Below are positions 50,535 through 61,316 of a stretch of DNA of 64,000 nt, piece by piece (the stretch's first letter is position 1; each line of letters begins with the position of its first letter). Under the pieces are notes generated by a model. The model was given only the letters and a program-made list of their open reading frames with translations, did not search any database and had not been told where the DNA came from. Source of the stretch: Stutzerimonas balearica DSM 6083 (GTDB lineage Bacteria; Pseudomonadota; Gammaproteobacteria; Pseudomonadales; Pseudomonadaceae); NCBI RefSeq assembly GCF_000818015.1, contig NZ_CP007511.1, positions 2,176,001 through 2,240,000 of the forward strand. The letters are read 5' to 3'. The position numbers and the translations under genes are program-made.

Positions 50535-51151
50535 CACGCCTGGACGAGCAGTTGATCGCACTCGGGGCAGTCTTCGAAGCCGCGGCACAGGTTGACCGTA
50601 TTGCCCGAACCGGACAGTCTGCGCCGGCTCCGGTAGCGTGCCTGCTGCGAAGCCTCCTGATCCGCTCACCGCAATCGACCGTCGAAATCTATGGCGGCGA
50701 TGATTTGAACCTGCGCGATGGCTATCGCGCCTTGGTCGGTGCACTGGAGCGCGAGTCCAGTGCACTTCAGCGCGAGCCGTTGCGCTACGCCCTGGCGATG
50801 ATCGGGCTGGAGCGCCAGCTGGACAAACGCGGCGACATGCTGGAAGTGATAGCCAGCCGTCTCGACCAGATCGAGGCCCAGGTGGGGCACTTCGGCATCG
50901 ATCATCCAAACGTCGTCGCTTCGTTTGCCTCGCTCTATCAGGACACGCTCAGTACATTCCGGCAACGCATTCAGGTCCAGGGCGACATGCGGCACCTGCA
51001 GCAATCGGACAACGCCGCCAAGATTCGCGCCCTGCTGCTGGCGGGAATCCGCTCCGCACGGCTCTGGCGCCAGTTGGGTGGGCATCGCTGGCAACTGATA
51101 TTCAGCCGGCGCAAGCTGCTCGATGCGCTCTACCCAAGGCTGCGCACCTGA
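50531..51151 (+). CDS. hflD: High frequency lysogenization protein HflD homologue
   Basis: A 206-aa helical protein with the family text [28 protein letters not shown] and [21 protein letters not shown]. In E. coli HflD binds the lambda CII activator; its ancestral role is unclear. It overlaps the mnmA stop (ATGA), the common mnmA-hflD-purB arrangement. Confidence 0.92.
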   Translation: MTRLDEQLIALGAVFEAAAQVDRIARTGQSAPAPVACLLRSLLIRSPQSTVEIYGGDDLNLRDGYRALVGALERESSALQREPLRYALAMIGLERQLDKRGDMLEVIASRLDQIEAQVGHFGIDHPNVVASFASLYQDTLSTFRQRIQVQGDMRHLQQSDNAAKIRALLLAGIRSARLWRQLGGHRWQLIFSRRKLLDALYPRLRT

Positions 51152-51197
51152 CCGTACGCCAACGCACGCGAGCGCCGGCCCGGTTGGCGCTTTCGTG

Positions 51198-52615
<1,418 letters not shown>

Positions 52616-52631
52616 GCGATCTACTTTACGG

Positions 52632-52657
52632 ACGCCCGGCTGCGCCGGGCGTTTTTA
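52632..52657 (+). terminator. Terminator after purB
   Basis: ACGCCCGGC-TGC-GCCGGGCGT then TTTTA: a 9-bp stem 17 bp after the stop. Confidence 0.92.
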
Positions 52658-52691
52658 TTTGCAGCCCCTTATTCGGGGCAAGGTCTTACGC

Positions 52692-53858
52692 ATGACTTCT
52701 GATATTCCACTTCAAGTCTTGGGCGGTATCAGCGCACGACAGTTCCTGCGCGATTACTGGCAAAAGAAGCCGCTACTGATTCGACAGGCGATTCCGGAGT
52801 TCCAAAGCCCAATCTCGCCAGACGAGCTCGCCGGGCTGTCCCTCGAGGAAGAGGTCGAATCGCGCCTGGTGATCGAACGTGGCGACCGCCCTTGGGAACT
52901 GCGCCGCGGCCCGTTCAGCGAAGACACCTACCAGCAACTGCCCGAAAAGGACTGGACGCTGCTGGTCCAGGCGGTCGATCAGCTGGTTCCCGATGTGGCC
53001 GATCTGCTGGAGCATTTTCGTTTCCTGCCGAACTGGCGGATCGACGACGTCATGATCAGCTATGCAGCGCCTGGGGGCGGCGTAGGTCCGCATTACGACA
53101 ACTACGATGTGTTCCTGCTGCAGGCGCACGGCAAGCGCCGCTGGCGCATCGGTCAGATGTGCGACAGCGATAGCCCGCTCCTGCCGCACGACGACCTGCG
53201 CATTCTTGCCGACTTCCAGGGAACCGACGAGTGGGTACTCGAGCCTGGCGACATGCTCTATCTGCCGCCGCGCCTGGCGCACTTCGGTACTGCCGAGGAC
53301 GCCTGCATGACCTATTCGGTAGGGTTCCGTGCCCCGAGCGCCGCAGAAGTGCTGACGCATTTCACCGACTTCCTCGCGCAATTCCTGCCGGACGAAGAGC
53401 GCTATGGCGATGCCGATCTTCAGCCAGTGGAAGATCCCTTCGAAATCCAGCGTGATGCGCTTGAGCGGCTGAAGGGGCTGCTTGCCGAACACATGGGGGA
53501 CGAGCGTCTTTTGCTCACCTGGTTCGGCCAGTTCATGACCGAGCCCCGCTATCCTGAGCGTGTCGAAGGTGCCGAACTCGCTCTTGCCGACTTCCGCTCG
53601 GCCATTCGTGACGGCGCCGTACTGGTTCGCAATCCATCGGCCAGGCTTGCCTGGAGCGAAGTGGATATCGGCCTGCTGTTGTTTGCCAGCGGTCAGAGTC
53701 GGCTGCTGCCAGCAGGTCTGCGGGATCTACTGCGACTTGTCTGTTCGGCTGATGCCCTGCATGTTGATAATCTTTCGCCCTGGGTCGATAACGAAGACGC
53801 GCGCACCCTTCTCTGGGAATTGGTAAAACAAGGAAGTCTGGAGTTCGCCGATGAATGA
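52692..53858 (+). CDS. roxA: Ribosomal protein L16 arginine hydroxylase (RoxA/YcfD)
   Basis: A 388-aa JmjC-type 2-oxoglutarate/Fe(II) oxygenase. The iron ligands are H134 and D136 in HYDNYDVFLLQ and H197 in PPRLAHFGTAED, matching E. coli YcfD. It hydroxylates an arginine of ribosomal protein L16. The ATG at 52692 is preferred to the frame start at 52659, which lies in the purB terminator. It is first of four overlapping genes. Confidence 0.92.
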   Translation: MTSDIPLQVLGGISARQFLRDYWQKKPLLIRQAIPEFQSPISPDELAGLSLEEEVESRLVIERGDRPWELRRGPFSEDTYQQLPEKDWTLLVQAVDQLVPDVADLLEHFRFLPNWRIDDVMISYAAPGGGVGPHYDNYDVFLLQAHGKRRWRIGQMCDSDSPLLPHDDLRILADFQGTDEWVLEPGDMLYLPPRLAHFGTAEDACMTYSVGFRAPSAAEVLTHFTDFLAQFLPDEERYGDADLQPVEDPFEIQRDALERLKGLLAEHMGDERLLLTWFGQFMTEPRYPERVEGAELALADFRSAIRDGAVLVRNPSARLAWSEVDIGLLLFASGQSRLLPAGLRDLLRLVCSADALHVDNLSPWVDNEDARTLLWELVKQGSLEFADE

Positions 53859-54285
53859 TGTCCAAGTGCGAATCGCCGATTGGCAAAAAGACAACGCCGA
53901 TCTGCGCCGCATTCGAGAAGCGGTCTTCATCGCCGAGCAGGCCGTTCCACCTGAGCAAGAGTGGGATACGGATGATGCAGAGGCCATTCACTTTCTGGCG
54001 ACCGAAGGCGGCTATCCGATAGGCACGGCCCGATTGCTCGCAGATGGCCAGATCGGGCGCGTCGCGGTCCTGCGGGATTGGCGCGGGCTTAACGTCGGCA
54101 ATGCCTTGATGCAGGCCGTGATCGGAGAAGCCGAGCGGCGAGGCCTGGTTGAGCAAAAGCTGACCGCGCAAGTCCATGCAACTCGCTTCTACGAGCGCCT
54201 CGGCTTTAAGGTCGTCAGCGATGAGTTCCTGGAGGCCGGCATCCCCCACGTCGACATGCTGCGCCGCAGCGATAGCCAGGCGTGA
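53851..54285 (+). CDS. GNAT-family N-acetyltransferase
   Basis: A 144-aa acetyltransferase of the YjcF/ElaA-like group. The N-terminal part has REAVFIAEQAVPPEQEWD, followed by the acetyl-CoA region IGRVAVLRDWRGLNVGNALMQAVI and AQVHATRFYERLGFKVV. Substrate is unknown. It overlaps roxA by 8 bp and the next gene by 4, so it is co-translated. Confidence 0.85.
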   Translation: MNDVQVRIADWQKDNADLRRIREAVFIAEQAVPPEQEWDTDDAEAIHFLATEGGYPIGTARLLADGQIGRVAVLRDWRGLNVGNALMQAVIGEAERRGLVEQKLTAQVHATRFYERLGFKVVSDEFLEAGIPHVDMLRRSDSQA

Positions 54286-54908
54286 CTGAGCGCAGGCCTG
54301 GTCAAGCGGCTTCGGTGGCCGAGCTGCCGGCCGTCGAATTCGTTTCGCCAGGCCGCTTCGCGTTATGCAACCCGGAACCTTCATACGCGTCCACGCGAAG
54401 CGTTGCCGAAGGCGATACACCCTCTCCGTCTGCGGAGACGACGCTTCTCACCACGGCCACCCAGTTGCGCGAGCACACGCTAGCGCTCGCGCAACAAGCA
54501 CGCCGGTCACTGTTTATCTATAGCCAGGCACTGGATCCCTGGCTGTACGGAGACGCCGACTTTGTTGAGGCCTGCGTCAGACTGCTGCTGAGCCATCCGC
54601 GAAACGGGCTTGCGGTGATTGTCGCCGACCCGACGCGCGCCTTGCGCACCGGTCACCGATTGCTTGACCTGAGCCACAGACTCACCAGCAATCTTCGCAT
54701 TCGCCGTCTCGCTTCGGCCAGCGATTGCGACAATTGCGAGTTCGTAATCGCCGACGATAATGCGCTAATCGTACGGACACAGGCGGACCGGCCGGAAGCA
54801 CGTGTCAGTTATCACGCACCAGGTAAGGTCCGCCAACAAAGAGCGCTGTTTGACCGTGCCTGGGAACTCAGCGTTACCGATCCGAACCTACGGAGCTTTC
54901 GCATATGA
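54282..54908 (+). CDS. Conserved hypothetical protein in the roxA operon
   Basis: A 208-aa protein. The first ~60 residues are low-complexity. The rest (LREHTLALAQQARRSLFIYSQALDPWLYGD, then a strand-loop region with FVIADDNALIVRTQ) resembles half of a phospholipase D-like fold, but no HKD motif is present, so catalysis is unlikely. GTGA overlaps the upstream stop. It is conserved in this position in pseudomonads as I recall; function is unknown. Confidence 0.6.
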   Translation: MTERRPGQAASVAELPAVEFVSPGRFALCNPEPSYASTRSVAEGDTPSPSAETTLLTTATQLREHTLALAQQARRSLFIYSQALDPWLYGDADFVEACVRLLLSHPRNGLAVIVADPTRALRTGHRLLDLSHRLTSNLRIRRLASASDCDNCEFVIADDNALIVRTQADRPEARVSYHAPGKVRQQRALFDRAWELSVTDPNLRSFRI

Positions 54909-55711
54909 GCTTCAAAGCCATTGTCGCCATGCTGCTATTCAGCGTGGCCCTGCCGCTGTCAGCCGCCACCGAGGTCATACCGCTGAACTACCGCCAAGCG
55001 GAGGAGATGCTGGACATAGCGCGCTCGGTGGTTGCCGATCAGGGTCGTGTCAGCGCCTACGGCAACCAGCTGGTCATCAATGCCCCTGAGCCCGTGATCA
55101 AGGAACTGCGAGCGGTCGTAGCCCAGCTTGATACCGCGCCGAAGCGGCTGCTGATCACTGTCGATACACAGGACCAAGGCACGTCTTCGCAAAGCGGATA
55201 CTCGATCGATGGCAGCGTACGAAGTGGCGATGTCGAACTGTCGACCGGGGAGGGCCACGCGAGCGGCAATCAGGTGCGCATCATCCGCCGCAGCACCCAT
55301 AGTCGAAACGGCGGCGTACAGCAGCTCCAGGTCACCGAAGGGTATCCGGCGCTGATTCAGGTTGGACAGACCGTACCGTTGACGACATCGGGCACCGATG
55401 GCTATGGACAAATGTATCGGCAGACCGAGTACCGGGACGTGCTCCGCGGCTTCTACGTGACGGCAAACGTAACCGGCGAGCAAGTTCAAGTGACCCTCAG
55501 CAGCTCGAACGACCGCGCCGATGATTATCGTCCGGGCGTCATCCACACCCAGGCAGCCGATACTCGCGTCACTGGGCGATTGGGCGAATGGCTCACCATA
55601 GGCGGTGTCAGCGAAAGCGAAAGCGGGCAAGGTCACGGGCTCGTCCGCCGCTATTCGACCCAGGGCGCACAGGATGTAAGCGTCAGGCTGAAGGTCGAGC
55701 AGCTACCCTAG
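54905..55711 (+). CDS. Secretin N-domain-like periplasmic protein
   Basis: A 268-aa exported protein with a signal peptide (LLFSVALPLSAAT). The N0/N1-like module (VIPLNYRQAEEMLDIARSVV, then NQLVINAPEPVIKELRAVVAQLDT) is as in type II/III secretin subunits. The remaining ~180 residues are beta-rich, without the secretin pore. It may be a periplasmic assembly or nodulation-like factor; there are no secretion genes nearby. It overlaps the previous gene by 4 bp and ends the operon. Confidence 0.7.
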   Translation: MSFKAIVAMLLFSVALPLSAATEVIPLNYRQAEEMLDIARSVVADQGRVSAYGNQLVINAPEPVIKELRAVVAQLDTAPKRLLITVDTQDQGTSSQSGYSIDGSVRSGDVELSTGEGHASGNQVRIIRRSTHSRNGGVQQLQVTEGYPALIQVGQTVPLTTSGTDGYGQMYRQTEYRDVLRGFYVTANVTGEQVQVTLSSSNDRADDYRPGVIHTQAADTRVTGRLGEWLTIGGVSESESGQGHGLVRRYSTQGAQDVSVRLKVEQLP

Positions 55712-55741
55712 AGGAGCCGACCTAGACCTTCGGATAAATCA

Positions 55742-55767
55742 TGTAGTGACGAGAAAAAAACACTACA
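55742..55767. promoter_or_regulatory. TGTAGTG-N12-CACTACA palindrome upstream of aceA
   Basis: Two perfect 7-bp arms (55742-55748 and 55761-55767) flank an A7 tract. TGTAGT/ACTACA half sites are, as I recall, those bound by RccR, which represses aceA in fluorescent pseudomonads; the spacing here may differ from that consensus. Confidence 0.5.
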
Positions 55768-55774
55768 AAAGGCA

Positions 55775-55803
55775 TTGACGGACCTCTGGCACCGGCGCAT
55801 CAT
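55775..55803 (+). promoter_or_regulatory. Possible aceA promoter
   Basis: TTGACG (55775-55780), 17 bp, CATCAT (55798-55803), directly downstream of the palindrome. It would give a leader of about 377 nt. Confidence 0.4.
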
Positions 55804-56186
55804 TGGCCCGCTCCCGCTAACCAGGGGCCCTGGTAAAGGGTCTCCGGAGCGTGCTCAAGCCAACCAGCCGAGCCGTTCCGTGACTGCACTGCCCACAAGG
55901 CGGACTGACGAGGTTGCGACTGGAACGAGTCGTCCCGAGGGACGGGGAAGCGCTAGACGTATCAACCAGGTCATGTGTCGCCCATTGCCCCACGGCAGCC
56001 ACGCCGGCTGTGGGCCAGGTACGCCGATCAGGTTGCCGCTGTCCGAATCCCCTCCTCCGGTTCGCTCCTGCCAGTCGAAAATCGACAATCTGCCGCGTGT
56101 TGCCCGCACTGATCAGCGATAGCACGTAGGTTTCGGTGGGAATAGTCAGTGTTCAACCAAACTCGAATCACCTGAAAGGATTGACC

Positions 56187-57785
56187 ATGTCCGCATATCA
56201 AGACGACATCAAGGCCGTTGCCGCCCTGAAAGAGAAATTCGGCAGCAGCTGGAGCGCCATCAACCCGGAATCCGTAGCTCGCATGCGCGCCCAGAACCGC
56301 TTCAAGACCGGTCTGGACATCGCCAAGTACACCGCGGCCATCATGCGCAAGGACATGGCCGAGTACGACGCCGACTCTTCCCTGTACACCCAGTCCCTGG
56401 GCTGCTGGCACGGCTTCATCGGTCAGCAGAAGCTGATTTCGATCAAGAAGCACCTGAAGACCACCAACAAGCGCTACCTGTACCTGTCCGGCTGGATGGT
56501 TGCTGCCCTGCGCTCCGAGTTCGGCCCGCTGCCGGACCAGTCCATGCACGAGAAGACCGCCGTTTCCGGTCTGATCGGCGAGCTGTACACCTTCCTGCGC
56601 CAGGCTGACGCCCGCGAACTGGACCTGCTGTTCACCGCGCTGGACGCCGCTCGCGAAGCTGGCGACAAGGCCAAGGAGCAGGAAATCCAGAACCAGATCG
56701 ACAACTACGAAACCCACGTAGTACCGATCATCGCCGACATCGACGCCGGTTTCGGTAACGCCGAAGCCACCTACCTGCTGGCCAAGCAGATGATCGAAGC
56801 CGGTGCTTGCTGCATCCAGATCGAAAACCAGGTTTCCGACGAGAAGCAGTGCGGCCACCAGGACGGCAAGGTTACCGTTCCGCACGCCGACTTCCTCGCC
56901 AAGATCAACGCTGTTCGCTACGCCTTCCTCGAGCTGGGCGTTGACGATGGCGTGATCGTTGCCCGTACCGACTCCCTGGGTGCCGGCCTGACCAAGCAGA
57001 TCGCCGTGACCAACGAGCCGGGCGACCTGGGCGACCTGTACAACAGCTTCCTGGACGGCGACTACATCGACTCCGCTGCCGACATCGCCAACGGCGACGT
57101 GGTCATCAAGGCCAACGGCAAGCTGCTGAAGCCGAAGCGCCTCGCTTCCGGTCTGTTCCAGTTCCGCAAGGGCACTGGCGAAGACCGTTGCGTCCTGGAC
57201 TGCATCACCTCCCTGCAGAACGGCGCTGACCTGCTGTGGATCGAGACCGAGAAGCCGCACGTTGGCCAGATCAAGGGCATGGTTGACCGCATCCGCGAAG
57301 TCATTCCGAACGCCAAGCTGGTTTACAACAACAGCCCGTCCTTCAACTGGACGCTGAACTTCCGTCAGCAGGTGTTCGATGCCATGGTTGCCGAAGGCAA
57401 GGACGTGTCCGCCTACGACCGCGCCAAGCTGATGAGCGTCGAGTACGACGAGACCGAACTGGCTCAGATCGCTGATGAGAAGATCCGTACCTTCCAGAAG
57501 GACGGCTCCGCTCACGCCGGCATTTTCCACCACCTGATCACCCTGCCGACCTACCACACCGCCGCGCTGTCCACCGACAACCTGGCCAAGGGCTACTTCG
57601 CCGAAGAAGGCATGCTGGCCTACGTGAAGGGCGTGCAGCGTCAGGAGCTGCGTCAGGGTATCGCCTGCGTCAAGCACCAGAACATGGCTGGCTCCGACAT
57701 CGGCGACAACCACAAAGAGTACTTCGCTGGCGAAGCAGCTCTGAAGGCAAGCGGTAAAGACAACACCATGAACCAGTTCCACTAA
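56187..57785 (+). CDS. aceA: Isocitrate lyase
   Basis: A 532-aa enzyme of the long bacterial/pseudomonad subfamily. The catalytic cysteine is C222 in EKQCGHQDGKV, followed by PHADFLAKINAVRYAF and NNSPSFNWTLNFRQ. It splits isocitrate to glyoxylate and succinate for growth on acetate, fatty acids and leucine. The ATG at 56187 (MSAYQDDIKAVAA) follows AAAGGA. Codon use is strongly biased to C/G-ending and CTG codons, fitting high expression. Confidence 0.97.
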   Translation: MSAYQDDIKAVAALKEKFGSSWSAINPESVARMRAQNRFKTGLDIAKYTAAIMRKDMAEYDADSSLYTQSLGCWHGFIGQQKLISIKKHLKTTNKRYLYLSGWMVAALRSEFGPLPDQSMHEKTAVSGLIGELYTFLRQADARELDLLFTALDAAREAGDKAKEQEIQNQIDNYETHVVPIIADIDAGFGNAEATYLLAKQMIEAGACCIQIENQVSDEKQCGHQDGKVTVPHADFLAKINAVRYAFLELGVDDGVIVARTDSLGAGLTKQIAVTNEPGDLGDLYNSFLDGDYIDSAADIANGDVVIKANGKLLKPKRLASGLFQFRKGTGEDRCVLDCITSLQNGADLLWIETEKPHVGQIKGMVDRIREVIPNAKLVYNNSPSFNWTLNFRQQVFDAMVAEGKDVSAYDRAKLMSVEYDETELAQIADEKIRTFQKDGSAHAGIFHHLITLPTYHTAALSTDNLAKGYFAEEGMLAYVKGVQRQELRQGIACVKHQNMAGSDIGDNHKEYFAGEAALKASGKDNTMNQFH

Positions 57786-57820
57786 GAGCTGGCGCCCCCT
57801 GCAAGGGGGTGAGCGACAAA

Positions 57821-57852
57821 AGAAACCCCGGCGACTGCCGGGGTTTCTTTTT
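57821..57852. terminator. Bidirectional terminator after aceA
   Basis: AGAAACCCCGGC-GACT-GCCGGGGTTTCT then TTTTG; the left flank also has AAAA, serving the convergent permease gene. A smaller CCCCCT/AGGGGG hairpin precedes it (57795-57809). Confidence 0.9.
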
Positions 57853-57861
57853 GTCTGTTGC

Positions 57862-58914
57862 CTAGGAAGGATCCTCTCCCGCCGTGAACAAGCCCCAGGC
57901 AGAAATGAACAACGCTGCGACCAGCGGGCCGATCACGAAGCCGTTGAGCCCGAACAATGAAAGTCCGCCAAGCGTTGATATGAGCACTATGTAGTCGGGC
58001 ATCTTGGTGTCCTTGCCCACCAGGATTGGCCGCAGGATGTTGTCCACCAGCCCGATCACCAGTACGCCATAAAGCATCAATACGATCCCCTGCCAGACCG
58101 AACCGCTCATGAAGAAATAAATGGCCACCGGCCCCCAGATCAGCCCAGCCCCAACCGCCGGCAGAAGTGACAGGAATGCCATGAGCACAGCCCAAAGCAA
58201 AGCGCCGGAAATACCGAAGATGGCAAAGATCACGCCACCCAGCGCCCCTTGTGTCAACGCGACGATAACGTTGCCCTTGACGGTTGCGCGGACGACTCGA
58301 GTGAACTTGCTGAACAGTCGACGCTTCTGCCCATCACTCAGAGGCATCGCCTGACGAACCTTGTGGACCAGCTCCCTGCCGTCACGAATGAAAAAAAACA
58401 GCAGATAGAGCATGACGAAAAAGCCGATCAGGAACTGAAAAGTCCCTTGGCCGAAACTGAAGGCTTTAGTGGCCAAGTATCGACTTGCCTCCAGGGCACC
58501 GCTGGCCAAGCGTTCACGAAGACTTCCAGCGTCGCCCCATCCGAGTCGATCCAGCTGCTGCTGCGCAACAGCAGGCAATAGCTCACGAAACTGGTTCAGC
58601 AAAGCGCGTACATCCAGATCGCCCGATTCAATCTGCTGGTAGAGGGTTGCACCCTCTTGCACGAGCATCGCGGCGATAAGAATCACAGGCAGGACCGCAA
58701 CCAGCAGGCATACGGTTAGCGTAAGCAGTGCCGCTAGGTTGCGCCGCTCACCGAAATGGGCGGCGAGTCGTTTTTGCAAGGGGGCGAAGATGATCGCCAG
58801 AATGGCGGCCCAGAATACTGCACCGTAGAACGGCAGCAGTATCCATCCGAAGGCGAGCGTGACGAAGAGCAGAAGTCCCAGGAAGACTTTGCGTTCGAGC
58901 GTATTGTTCTGCAT
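57862..58914 (-). CDS. AI-2E/PerM-family membrane transporter
   Basis: A 350-aa protein with about eight membrane segments and the family pattern: WAAILAIIFAPLQKRL early, LLPAVGAGLIWGPVAIYFF centrally and LFGLNGFVIGPLVAALF late. Members export quorum-sensing precursors, ions or other solutes; the substrate cannot be told here. It is a separate unit between aceA and the antiporter. Confidence 0.82.
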   Translation of the reverse strand: MQNNTLERKVFLGLLLFVTLAFGWILLPFYGAVFWAAILAIIFAPLQKRLAAHFGERRNLAALLTLTVCLLVAVLPVILIAAMLVQEGATLYQQIESGDLDVRALLNQFRELLPAVAQQQLDRLGWGDAGSLRERLASGALEASRYLATKAFSFGQGTFQFLIGFFVMLYLLFFFIRDGRELVHKVRQAMPLSDGQKRRLFSKFTRVVRATVKGNVIVALTQGALGGVIFAIFGISGALLWAVLMAFLSLLPAVGAGLIWGPVAIYFFMSGSVWQGIVLMLYGVLVIGLVDNILRPILVGKDTKMPDYIVLISTLGGLSLFGLNGFVIGPLVAALFISAWGLFTAGEDPS

Positions 58915-59004
58915 GGCCGATCCGATAGCTGACTATTCTCCTTAGTCCGCGGCCACGGTCAGGAGTGCTCTGATTGAACAGAGTTGGCAGCTATCGGCCC
59001 GAAC

Positions 59005-60321
59005 TTACAGGGTCATCGCAGCAATCCAACCGAACCCAAGCAGTGGCAGGTTGTAATGCAAGAACGTGGGTACGACCGTGTCCCAGATATGATTGTGCTG
59101 GCCGTCGGCATTCAGCCCAGCCGTAGGACCGAGAGTAGAGTCCGACGCCGGCGAACCACCATCACCCAGCGCACCCGCCGTACCAACAAGGCTGACGATT
59201 GCCAGCGGGCTGAACCCGAGCTGAAGCCCAAGCGGAACGAAGATGGCCGCGATGATCGGCACAGTCGAAAATGACGAGCCGATGCCCATGGTGACAAGCA
59301 GCCCGACGAGCAACATCAACAGTGCGCCTACCGCCTTGCTGTTTCCGATCCACTCCACGGACGCATCGACAAGGGCTTTCACGTCTCCGGTTTCCCGCAT
59401 CACTTCGGCGAAGCCCGCCGCAGCGATCATGATGAAACCGATCATCGCCATCATCTTCATGCCTTCGGTGAACAGGCCATCCGCTTCGCGCCAGCGCACT
59501 ACCCCGGACGTCGAGAAGATGAGGAAACCTACCAACGCGCCCATGATCATCGAGTCCAACCAAAGCTGGATAACGAACGCAGCCGCAATCGCCACCAAGG
59601 CAACCATCAGCGCTAGCGGCGAATACTCGGTTTTGGCTTGAGTCACGGCCTCCACACGTCCTAGCTCATAGGTCCGTGGCTTTCGATAGCTAAAGAACGC
59701 AATCAGCAAGCCGGTGACCATTCCTAGAGCGGGCAAGGCCATCGCATGCGTAACCTTTACGTTCGAAATGTCCGCACCGCTTTTCGCCACGTTTGCCAGC
59801 AAGATCTCGTTGAGAAAGATATTGCCAAAGCCAACCGGGAGAAACATGTAGGGGGTAATCAAGCCGAAGGCCAGAACGCAGGCGATCAGACGGCGATCGA
59901 TACGCAACTTCGACATAACGTACAGCAATGGGGGAACCAGAAGCGGGATAAAAGCGATATGAATCGGCAAGATATTCTGCGAAGAAATTGCGACACCAAG
60001 GAGCAGGACGACGAGCATCCACTTTATGTGCCCTTCCGAGCCCGATCCCTGCTTACCGACCATAGCCAGTGCCTTGTCAGCCAAGGCATGCGCAAGTCCG
60101 CTCTTTGCTATCGCCACCGCGAAGGCACCGAGCAGCGCATATGAGAGGGCTACAGTCGCTCCACCACCCAGGCCTTTGTTGAAGGCAGCCAGTGTTCCTT
60201 CGATACCGATGCCGCCGAGCAAGCCACCTACGACTGCGCCGCTAATCAGGGCTACCACGACATGCACCCTTGCCAGGCTAAGCAAAAGCATTACGGCGAC
60301 GGCTGCAACTACCGCATTCAT
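59005..60321 (-). CDS. Na+/H+ antiporter-family permease
   Basis: A 438-aa protein with ~11 membrane spans. It has [46 protein letters not shown] and [25 protein letters not shown], the last being the signature of the YuiF/NhaC-like antiporter family. It is probably a cation/proton or amino-acid/cation exchanger. It is divergent from queD. Confidence 0.75.
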   Translation of the reverse strand: MNAVVAAVAVMLLLSLARVHVVVALISGAVVGGLLGGIGIEGTLAAFNKGLGGGATVALSYALLGAFAVAIAKSGLAHALADKALAMVGKQGSGSEGHIKWMLVVLLLGVAISSQNILPIHIAFIPLLVPPLLYVMSKLRIDRRLIACVLAFGLITPYMFLPVGFGNIFLNEILLANVAKSGADISNVKVTHAMALPALGMVTGLLIAFFSYRKPRTYELGRVEAVTQAKTEYSPLALMVALVAIAAAFVIQLWLDSMIMGALVGFLIFSTSGVVRWREADGLFTEGMKMMAMIGFIMIAAAGFAEVMRETGDVKALVDASVEWIGNSKAVGALLMLLVGLLVTMGIGSSFSTVPIIAAIFVPLGLQLGFSPLAIVSLVGTAGALGDGGSPASDSTLGPTAGLNADGQHNHIWDTVVPTFLHYNLPLLGFGWIAAMTL

Positions 60322-60470
60322 ATTTCACCTCTGTAGTGCACACGAAAAAACGTGGCACTCTGCTTCAACTTGCTCGCTTTGTCAAAGCGCCGGCTTTCCG
60401 CGCGACGGGATTCGATTGGCATGCGTGCAAAGAGGTAGAATCGTGGCGGACCCAAAGCAGAGCCTTAACC

Positions 60471-60827
60471 GTGGAAATTTTCAAAGAGTTCACTTTCGAA
60501 TCAGCGCATCGCCTCCCCTTCGTCCCTGAAGGACATAAATGCGGAAGGCTCCACGGCCACTCGTTTAGGGTGGCGATATATATTTCCGGAGACGTCGACC
60601 CGAAGACAGGATGGATTCGTGATTTCGGCGAGCTTAAGGCCCTATTTCGCCCCATTTATGATCTTCTGGACCATAACTATCTCAACGACATTCCTGGTTT
60701 GGAAAACCCGACCAGTGAGAATCTTGCAAAGTGGATCTGGGAAGAGCTCAAACCAGTATTACCTGAACTATCGCGGATTCGGATTCACGAAACATGTACT
60801 AGCGGCTGTGAATATCGAGGGGACTAA
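60471..60827 (+). CDS. queD: 6-carboxytetrahydropterin synthase (QueD)
   Basis: A 118-aa PTPS-family enzyme. The zinc ligands are H13 (ESAHRL), H28 and H30 (LHGHS); the catalytic cysteine C24 is in GHKCGRL. It converts dihydroneopterin triphosphate to CPH4 in queuosine synthesis. The start is a GTG at 60471 giving [13 protein letters not shown]; the upstream frame is not family-like. The gene has lower GC than its neighbours. No preQ1 riboswitch is evident. Confidence 0.92.
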   Translation: MEIFKEFTFESAHRLPFVPEGHKCGRLHGHSFRVAIYISGDVDPKTGWIRDFGELKALFRPIYDLLDHNYLNDIPGLENPTSENLAKWIWEELKPVLPELSRIRIHETCTSGCEYRGD

Positions 60828-61014
60828 TCGACACGAGTATTTCCAGACGCAACACCGCGTGTTATCGCTTGTCGGCCCTAGCGGGCCGATGATCCAAAAG
60901 CCGAATCACAGCCGCACGGATGTGGAATAAGCGTGCTGCCCTGGGCGAAGAGATAGTCAGCAGTGAGCAACCCGTGAGCAGGGGAAGACCTGGAGCGCTT
61001 TGATTTCCCGTTGC
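60828..61014. other. Spacer between queD and the rRNA operon terminator
   Basis: No gene is seen. A TCGGCCC-TAGC-GGGCCGA hairpin near 60871-60888 may mark the queD 3' end, though no T-run follows. Confidence 0.4.
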
Positions 61015-61057
61015 GCAAAGACAAACCCCCGACCAGCGAATGCGGGTCGGGGGTTTG
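61015..61057 (-). terminator. rRNA operon terminator
   Basis: CAAACCCCCGACC (61022-61034) pairs with GGTCGGGGGTTTG (61045-61057), a 13-bp stem. On the minus strand it is followed by TGTCTTTGC. Confidence 0.88.
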
Positions 61058-61063
61058 GTATAG

Positions 61064-61183
61064 GTGCTTGACGATGACCTACTCTCACATGGGGAAGCCC
61101 CACACTACCATCGGCGATGCGTCGTTTCACTGCTGAGTTCGGGATGGGATCAGGTGGTTCCAACGCTCTATGGTCGTCAAGCA
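61064..61183 (-). rRNA. rrf: 5S ribosomal RNA
   Basis: The minus strand begins TGCTTGACGACCATAGAGCG and contains CCCGAACTCAGCAGTGAAAC and GTAGTGTGGGG, as in Pseudomonas 5S. It is about 120 nt, with ends exact to within a few bases. It is the last gene of an rRNA operon read leftward. Confidence 0.95.
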
Positions 61184-61316
61184 ATTCGGTTGCTGTATCG
61201 GTGTTGAGTCGCTACAGCGAATTGGGTATGTGATGTCTGGCTTTGCAGTTCAATTCGAATTTTCGGCTGTTGTCGGCTTCGACCGATCCACAATCGTCAG
61301 ATTATTTGGGTGTTAT
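61184..61316 (-). other. 23S-5S internal transcribed spacer
   Basis: About 133 bp between the mature 23S 3' end and 5S, with no tRNA. It will carry processing sites. Confidence 0.7.

Larger units (their letters stand above)
55712..56186. other. Long aceA leader and promoter region
   Basis: The 475 bp between the secretin-like gene and aceA contain no plausible gene. They hold a TGTAGTG/CACTACA palindrome, a likely promoter, a short ACCAGG-GGC-CCTGGT hairpin (near 55819-55833) and several weaker hairpins. A small RNA hidden here cannot be excluded. Confidence 0.6.

Noticed and set aside
56028..57782. 584-codon antisense frame opposite aceA
   Set aside because: Caused by the extreme codon bias of aceA; no start signal and no domain.
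60322..60470. preQ1 riboswitch upstream of queD
   Set aside because: No compact pseudoknot-type sequence with an A-rich tail near the GTG start could be recognised.
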